A stretch of 48,414 bases of DNA from positions 1-48,414 of the forward strand of contig JAUVLT010000006.1 in assembly GCA_030600605.1 (NCBI GenBank), in the 5' to 3' direction. Under the pieces are notes generated by a model that was not told the DNA's origin, searched no databases, and worked only from the letters and a program-made list of their open reading frames with translations. The DNA is from Mycoplasmatota bacterium. Lineage in GTDB: Bacteria; Bacillota_I; Bacilli_A; Izemoplasmatales; Izemoplasmataceae. How positions within the stretch are numbered: position 1 is the first letter of the stretch; each line of letters begins with the position of its first letter. Made by a program: the position numbers and the translations under genes. Of the stretch, positions 42,051-48,414 are shown one piece after another.

Positions 42051-42632
42051 TTACTCAATAACAACATATTGGAACCTAGTAACACTGCGAATTAAAACTA
42101 TCGCTCCAGCAAATCCGACTAGATCTAAATATATAGAAGGAATACTCGAAATCTCAAAATCATTTAATACAAATAATAACATTAATAATAAATATATTAT
42201 ATGTGGTAGATAAAAGAATTTCTTCTTATTAGCACGTGATGAATTTAATTTCTTAATCATCTTTATTGAAAAGATAATAGTATATAAACTTAATAAATGC
42301 AGAGCCATATTAATATAAGTAAGACTACTTAATGGATCATTTAAATCAAATTCTTTAATATTAAAGATATAAAAGAATATTGGAGTTAGTGTAAGAATAA
42401 ATATCGATAAAACAAGATACATAAATACTTTAGTTTGTTTTTGATGATTTTTTAAATTACGGCAAATTAAAAAATATGCTAGTGCAAAGAGCATATACCT
42501 ATTAGAAAAATTAATAAACAGCGCTAAATAAAAAGCTGATGAAGCAAAATAGTTAATTATTTGAAGTGTAAGATAAGACAAAAATATAATAACAATTGTG
42601 TTTCTAACTCTAAGCATTTGACTCTTAGTCAT
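42051..42632 (-). CDS. Hypothetical membrane protein upstream of the antiporter gene
   Basis: A 193-residue protein started at ATG 42632 (MTKSQMLRVRNTIVIIFLSY), since AAGGAGGTGG lies just upstream; the in-frame ATG at 42653 precedes that site. It has about six hydrophobic segments and no charged catalytic motif. The internal KIIKKLNSSRANKKKFF-type loop is basic. No family recognised. It lies between eno and the antiporter, all on the minus strand. Confidence 0.6.
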   Translation of the reverse strand: MTKSQMLRVRNTIVIIFLSYLTLQIINYFASSAFYLALFINFSNRYMLFALAYFLICRNLKNHQKQTKVFMYLVLSIFILTLTPIFFYIFNIKEFDLNDPLSSLTYINMALHLLSLYTIIFSIKMIKKLNSSRANKKKFFYLPHIIYLLLMLLFVLNDFEISSIPSIYLDLVGFAGAIVLIRSVTRFQYVVIE

Positions 42633-42663
42633 AAATTTCACCACCTCCTTCATTATATAAAAA

Positions 42664-42687
42664 AAAGGACTAATTTAATAGTCCTTT
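42664..42687 (-). terminator. eno terminator
   Basis: AAAGGACTA and TAGTCCTTT around ATTTAA, followed on the minus strand by a T-run, 12 bases after the eno stop. Confidence 0.88.
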
Positions 42688-42698
42688 ATTTTAATGTG

Positions 42699-44018
<1,320 letters not shown>

Positions 44019-44108
44019 TTATAAATATTCTCATACATTGTTATTATAGAATAAATAGCTTTATTTTACAAACAATATTATCTTTGTGAAAACACTTTCA
44101 AAACAAAA

Positions 44109-44128
44109 AAAGAGGCTTAAACCTCTTT
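44109..44128 (-). terminator. gpmI terminator overlapping its stop codon
   Basis: AAAGAGG and CCTCTTT around CTTAAA. The stop codon (44117-44119) lies in the loop, and a run of seven T residues follows on the minus strand. Confidence 0.8.
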
Positions 44129-45640
44129 CTTAATAACTAAACTTTTACCTGTCATTTCTGCTGGTTGCTTTACCCCTAATAATTCAAGAAGAGTTGGTGC
44201 AACATCAGCTAATACTCCTGAGTCTCTCACAATAATATCTTTTTTTGTAATAATAACTGGCACTTTATTTATTGTGTGAGCAGTGAATACTTCACCTTTT
44301 TCATCAAGCATCTTTTCAGCATTTCCATGATCAGCTGTAATAATAGCTACACCATCTTTATCTAAAATAGCATCAACTACCTTACCAACACATTCATCAA
44401 CCACTTCAACTGCTTTAACTGCTGCTGGGATAACACCGGTATGTCCTACCATGTCACAATTTGCAAAGTTAAGAATGATTACATCATGTTTATTTGTAGC
44501 AATTTCATCTAATATTCGATCAGTTACTTTATAAGCACTCATTTCGGGTTGTAAATCGTATGTCGCAACTTTTGGAGAAGCAATTAAAGCTCGATCACTG
44601 TTTTTAATCTTTTTATCTAATCCTCCATCAAAGAAAAATGTTACATGAGCATATTTTTCAGTTTCGGCGATACGTAATTGATTTAATCCGGCTTTACTAA
44701 CAACATCACCAAACATATTACTAAGTTCAATCAATTTAAAAGCAATTTCACCAATAACATTTTCACTATATGACATTGTACATACAAACGTGATATCATC
44801 TGGTCCTTTACTGTAATCTAATCCAGACTTTGTTGGATTAGACATCGCAGTTCCAATTTCAATTGCTCTATCAGGTCTAAAATTAGCAAATATAATACTG
44901 TCTTTATTAGTAACAATTCCCTCTTTCACAACATTAAAAGGATATACAAATTCATCTACTACTCCTTCTTTATAAGAAGCTAACACACCTTCGGTTGCAC
45001 TTTTAGCACTTTTTCCAATTGCGTTACAAATAATATCATATGAAGGTTGAACACGATCCCAATTTTTATCACGATCCATTACGTAATATCTTCCGTGAAC
45101 ACTCGCTATTTTACCATAGTGAATTACACTCATATGATTTTCTAATTCTTCAATATAACTAACTGCTGATTTAGGTGGAACATCTCTTCCATCTAAAAAG
45201 GCGTGTACATAAGTTTCTTTAACTCCCATATCTTTAGCCATATCAATTAAAGCTTTAATATGTTTAATGTGAGAATGTACTCCTCCATCACTTAATAATG
45301 CAAAGATATGAAGTTTTGAATCATTTTTTAAAACATTATTAATTGCACTTACATAAGCTTTATTCGTTTGGAAACTACCATCTTTAATAGCATTATTAAT
45401 CCTTGTTAATGATTGGTAAACTATTCTTCCAGCTCCTAAGTTTAAATGACCTACTTCACTATTACCCATTTGCCCTTCAGGAAGGCCTACATGTAGTCCA
45501 TGCGCACTTAAATAATTCATTGGATATTCTTTCATTAATAAATCTAAGTTAGGAGTGTCAGCCATCTTGACTGCATTACCTTCTACTTGTTCACTAATTC
45601 CAAATCCATCCATTATTAATAATAATACTGGTTTTTTCAT
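44117..45640 (-). CDS. gpmI: 2,3-bisphosphoglycerate-independent phosphoglycerate mutase
   Basis: A 507-residue iPGM that interconverts 3- and 2-phosphoglycerate using a phosphoserine. Metal and catalytic motifs: LLIMDGFGIS (about residues 7-16), the active-site Ser in GQMGNSEVGHLNLGAGR (about 56-72), HAFLDGRDVPPKS (about 121-133), FANFRPDRA (about 251-259), NFANCDMVGHTG (about 399-410) and ITADHGNAE (about 440-448). Length is typical. It lies just upstream of eno; a cre-like site is beyond its start. Confidence 0.97.
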   Translation of the reverse strand: MKKPVLLLIMDGFGISEQVEGNAVKMADTPNLDLLMKEYPMNYLSAHGLHVGLPEGQMGNSEVGHLNLGAGRIVYQSLTRINNAIKDGSFQTNKAYVSAINNVLKNDSKLHIFALLSDGGVHSHIKHIKALIDMAKDMGVKETYVHAFLDGRDVPPKSAVSYIEELENHMSVIHYGKIASVHGRYYVMDRDKNWDRVQPSYDIICNAIGKSAKSATEGVLASYKEGVVDEFVYPFNVVKEGIVTNKDSIIFANFRPDRAIEIGTAMSNPTKSGLDYSKGPDDITFVCTMSYSENVIGEIAFKLIELSNMFGDVVSKAGLNQLRIAETEKYAHVTFFFDGGLDKKIKNSDRALIASPKVATYDLQPEMSAYKVTDRILDEIATNKHDVIILNFANCDMVGHTGVIPAAVKAVEVVDECVGKVVDAILDKDGVAIITADHGNAEKMLDEKGEVFTAHTINKVPVIITKKDIIVRDSGVLADVAPTLLELLGVKQPAEMTGKSLVIKKEV

Positions 45641-45705
45641 AAAATCACCTCTACAGCGAGTATTATACTACTTTTAATTACCAATTTAAAGCATAACACC
45701 TCTTG

Positions 45706-45764
45706 CGGTAGCGTTTTCATGTTTTATATTTTAGTTTAATTTATTATTTTTTTATTATATAATA
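45706..45764 (+). promoter_or_regulatory. cre-like site and promoter of the GH13 gene
   Basis: CGGTAGCGTTTTCA (45706-45719) is the complement of TGAAAACGCTACCG and fits the cre consensus except for one base. A TATAAT-like box (about 45759-45764) precedes the start, with an AT-rich stretch between. The cre lies upstream of the -10 and could also act on the divergent gpmI promoter. Confidence 0.45.
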
Positions 45765-45786
45765 TAATTTGAAAGAAGTTGATACT

Positions 45787-47868
45787 ATGGCACAGTTAAT
45801 GTTAGAAAAACTACTTAGAACATTAAATAAGAATCAAGGGACAGATACATATAATTACACAATTCCAGATTTATGGAATTGTTTTGATTACGATAAATCT
45901 AAATTTATTAAAACTCCATCACATGAATTGATTGTTAATCCATATGATTTTTATAGTTCTGTCATAAAAGATTATATTTTACCAAAAAAACAAAAATCTC
46001 TTAATTACCAAATTTCTTTATCTAAAACAATTGATAAAAAACATCCTAAGGCTTATCGTGGAGGAGATTGGATTAAAGAAAGTGTTGTTTATTCAACAAT
46101 GATTCGTACTAGTTCTGCATGGGATAGTGATCGTTCAGGAATACTTGAAGACAAAAACCTTTACCAAATGTCAGAAACTGGTTCATTTGTAAAAATGTTA
46201 TCGCTTCTTCCTTTACTTAAAAAAATGGGTATTGACACTGTATATATGTTACCAATATCAAAGTTTAGTCAAAAAGATAAAAAAGGTGATTTAGGTAGTC
46301 CTTATGGTGTATCAAATTTTAACGAACTAGATCCAAATTTAAAAGATCCGCTAACAAAAGACGACATGACTTTAGATGAAGAATTCAAAGCTTTTGTTGA
46401 AGCATGTCATATTTTAGATATGCGAGTAATGATTGATATAATTCCAAGAACAAACGCAGTTTGTAATGATCTTATTAAAGATTACCCAGATTGGTTTTAT
46501 TGGATTAAGGCTAGTGAATATAATAATTATATGGTTCCAAAAATAAATAATATCGATAATACTTCTATACCATCTGTTAAATTAATGGAGAAAGTATATC
46601 AAGAAGAAGACACTTATCGTCATATTAACATGTTTCAATATGATCCAAAAACACAGAATGAAAAACTCTGGAATGAAATAAGAAATGACATTCCTTTAGC
46701 AGCTTCTATCGAGAAACATTTTGATTTAAGAATTGCCCCAGCATTTAGTGACCACATCAATGACGCACAACCACCATGGACTGATGCAACATTTTTTAGA
46801 ATGTATCTGGATTTTCCTAAAGAAACAATTTCTTTCTTAGATACAATTGACCGTCCTCCATACATTCTATTTGACACAATTAAGTCAAATATGTATCATG
46901 GAGCTGTTCCGAATATTAAACTTTGGGAGAAACTTGCTGACATCGTTCCAAGCTACCAAAGACGATTTGGAATTGATGGAGCACGTATTGATATGGGTCA
47001 TGCTTTACCAGCAAAATTACTAGATATGATTATCTCAAAAGCACGTGAAATTGATTCTGACTTTTCATTTATCGCCGAAGAACTTCAACCTACTAATGCT
47101 CAATTTGCACACGACGCAGGATATAATATGATAATTGGTAATGGTTTCATAATGGAACCAAGAGTATTTGAAGGAGCCCTTCACGAGTTCATGTATAAGT
47201 CTGTTAACCTACCTTTACCAGTGTTTGCGGTTGGTGAAACACATGACACTCCTAGACTTGCTTCAAGAAACGGCAAAGAACAACTTTCTAAGCTTTTAAC
47301 TGTTTTGAATATGTTCATGCCTAACGGAGTCCCATTTATAAATAGTGGTCAAGAAATATTTGAAAGACAACCAATGAATACTGGACTTGATTGTTCAAAA
47401 TATGAACAATTTAGTTTAGATCGAGACGATCCATATAATGGTAAACTAGCACTATTTGATAAATATCAATTTCACTACATTAACCCCCGTCGTTGGGAAA
47501 TTCCTGATATCCTCGATTTCATTAAACCAATAAGAAAAAAATGGCTTAAACAAATTACAAACAAACGCCTTTTTGTTCCAATATATAGCGTTGACCACAC
47601 AAGAACATTCATTGGCGTGGCATACTATAAAAAGAATAAAAAAAGACAAGATAACTGTTTGCTTATACTAGCAAACGGAGATTCTTTTAATCAACAAGTA
47701 TTGAAACCAGATATCACTAAATTAAGAAAATTATCAGGTAATAACCAGCTGATTGGAAAATTACTTTTCTCAACCCATGAAGATCCCCGTAAATTTACTC
47801 AATTTTACGACCTTAATACAATTGATTTACATTTAGGTGCAGGAGAAATTAAAATAGTAGAACTTTAG
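45787..47868 (+). CDS. GH13-family glucan enzyme (alpha-amylase superfamily, GlgE-like proportions)
   Basis: A 693-residue protein from ATG 45787 (MAQLMLEKLL); a TTG at 45769 is the alternative start. About 110 N-terminal residues precede a (beta/alpha)8 GH13 domain. Region I-like segment: RVMIDIIPRTNAV. Region II: GIDGARIDMGHALP (nucleophile D402). Region III: FIAEEL (acid/base E431). Region IV: GETHDTPRL (H486, D487). Spacing of the catalytic residues and the PDWFYW segment resemble maltosyltransferase GlgE, but the surrounding motifs differ, so I would not name it so. No signal peptide: it is cytoplasmic and probably acts on intracellular glucan. The cre-like site fits carbon control. Confidence 0.75.
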   Translation: MAQLMLEKLLRTLNKNQGTDTYNYTIPDLWNCFDYDKSKFIKTPSHELIVNPYDFYSSVIKDYILPKKQKSLNYQISLSKTIDKKHPKAYRGGDWIKESVVYSTMIRTSSAWDSDRSGILEDKNLYQMSETGSFVKMLSLLPLLKKMGIDTVYMLPISKFSQKDKKGDLGSPYGVSNFNELDPNLKDPLTKDDMTLDEEFKAFVEACHILDMRVMIDIIPRTNAVCNDLIKDYPDWFYWIKASEYNNYMVPKINNIDNTSIPSVKLMEKVYQEEDTYRHINMFQYDPKTQNEKLWNEIRNDIPLAASIEKHFDLRIAPAFSDHINDAQPPWTDATFFRMYLDFPKETISFLDTIDRPPYILFDTIKSNMYHGAVPNIKLWEKLADIVPSYQRRFGIDGARIDMGHALPAKLLDMIISKAREIDSDFSFIAEELQPTNAQFAHDAGYNMIIGNGFIMEPRVFEGALHEFMYKSVNLPLPVFAVGETHDTPRLASRNGKEQLSKLLTVLNMFMPNGVPFINSGQEIFERQPMNTGLDCSKYEQFSLDRDDPYNGKLALFDKYQFHYINPRRWEIPDILDFIKPIRKKWLKQITNKRLFVPIYSVDHTRTFIGVAYYKKNKKRQDNCLLILANGDSFNQQVLKPDITKLRKLSGNNQLIGKLLFSTHEDPRKFTQFYDLNTIDLHLGAGEIKIVEL

Positions 47869-47869
47869 A

Positions 47870-47895
47870 AAAGGATGGAAATTTCCATCCTTTTT
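47870..47895 (+). terminator. Terminator of the GH13 gene
   Basis: AAAGGATGGAAA and TTTCCATCCTTT form a 12-bp palindrome directly after the stop codon, followed by T residues. Confidence 0.88.
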
Positions 47896-47922
47896 CATAT
47901 ATTCTTTTCTACATTCAAACAA

Positions 47923-47947
47923 AAAGATAACCATTTTGGTTATCTTT
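47923..47947 (-). terminator. Terminator of the ECF S component, overlapping its stop codon
   Basis: AAAGATAACC and GGTTATCTTT pair around ATTTT. The stop codon (47940-47942) is inside the stem, and TTTTTGTTT follows on the minus strand. Confidence 0.85.
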
Positions 47948-48414
47948 GTTTAGCAAGATTTAAATTCCAGACAATAACTCTTTTGAATAGAATATCCAAT
48001 ATTAATACTTGTATTGGTAACTTAATAATTAATGTCGCAATTCTAAATGGTAAACTTGCAAGTCCTCCTGCTCCAAAAAACAAATATAGCTGAAAAGTAT
48101 TAATAGAGAAACAAAGGATACTCGTAAGCAATACAGTAAAAACAATTCTTCCCATTGATAATTCTTTTCTTCCAAATAGTAATAACCCGGGAATAATTCC
48201 CCATAACATTGAAGATAAAGTAAACAGATTAACCCCCATTGCCAGATTTGGTACTAAGATATTAAACCAATCTACAATTAGACCGCTTAATCCACCAATT
48301 ATTGGCCCAAACATTATCCCAGTTATCATTAATGGAATATCATAAAATGTAAATCTAAAATCGGATAATGTAAATGAGAAAAACGATTTTAATAAAAAAC
48401 TCATTGAAATCATC
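47940..48414 (-). CDS. ECF transporter S component, folate-type (cut by window edge)
   Basis: The last 157 or so residues of an S component. Helix-rich sequence with the typical FTFYDIPLMITGIMFGPIIGGLSGLIVDWFNIL (about residues 21-53 of the visible part), where IxxGxxFGPxxGxxxG is common to energy-coupling factor S subunits. The order of helices and the tail resemble FolT-type proteins. It binds a vitamin (probably folate) and works with the shared EcfAA'T module, not present here. The N-terminus lies outside the window. Confidence 0.78.
   Translation of the reverse strand, partial: MISMSFLLKSFFSFTLSDFRFTFYDIPLMITGIMFGPIIGGLSGLIVDWFNILVPNLAMGVNLFTLSSMLWGIIPGLLLFGRKELSMGRIVFTVLLTSILCFSINTFQLYLFFGAGGLASLPFRIATLIIKLPIQVLILDILFKRVIVWNLNLAKQR

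Overview
The window comes from an AT-rich, low-GC bacterium of the Firmicutes/Mollicutes-relative type. The gene set (tmRNA, SmpB, RNase R, SecG, enolase, iPGM, TypA, ECF S component), the strong AGGAGG ribosome sites and the cre-like operators fit that group. TGA acts as a stop (for example at the end of the 5'-nucleotidase gene) and Trp is TGG, so the code is standard and not the Mycoplasma code. An Izemoplasma/Acholeplasma/Haloplasma-like relative is my best guess, not proven.

Layout. (1) 1-7852, minus strand: one long operon for a molybdenum hydroxylase of the xanthine dehydrogenase family. It holds a MocA-like cytidylyltransferase, FAD, 2Fe-2S and Mo subunits, a membrane protein, an XdhC-type factor, a P-loop NTPase, a hydantoinase and the start of ssnA: a purine/hydantoin catabolic cluster. 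(2) 8.0-23.7 kb: housekeeping and metabolic genes (SAT-like acetyltransferase, type I glutamine synthetase with cre-like and GlnR-like sites, acetate-type Na+ symporter with DUF485 partner, lipoprotein 5'-nucleotidase, DUF819 transporter, TypA, EF-G-like GTPase, methyltransferase, deoxynucleoside kinase). (3) 23.9-37.4 kb: a 13-kb accessory island downstream of the 3' end of the tmRNA gene (ssrA). (4) 37.4-48.4 kb: a conserved core, ssrA-smpB-rnr-secG, then a Ca2+/cation antiporter, eno, gpmI, a GH13 glucan enzyme and a partial folate-type ECF S component.

The island is the most unusual part. It is built of small modules: a 3-gene HTH/membrane operon, an AbiE toxin-antitoxin pair, an IS3 remnant, an APH-type kinase, a GNAT enzyme plus an AbrB/RelE pair, and a peptide-signalling/ABC/secreted-protein group. 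The junctions carry direct repeats of the last ~13 bases of ssrA. Several of these lie inside 200-330 bp structured blocks that also contain a covarying hairpin followed by a T-run. Every minus-strand module ends 3-49 bases from such a core, which looks like serial cassette acquisition at ssrA. No recombinase of the expected kind is present; only IS3-type transposase genes are seen.

Inside the island is a probable quorum-sensing circuit. A PlcR/Rgg-like HTH-repeat regulator is divergent from a 47-residue secreted peptide precursor resembling PapR in layout. An identical 25-bp box lies over the -35 region of both the peptide gene and a secreted 150-residue protein gene, with the same spacing in each promoter. 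A MacB-like fused ABC transporter follows.
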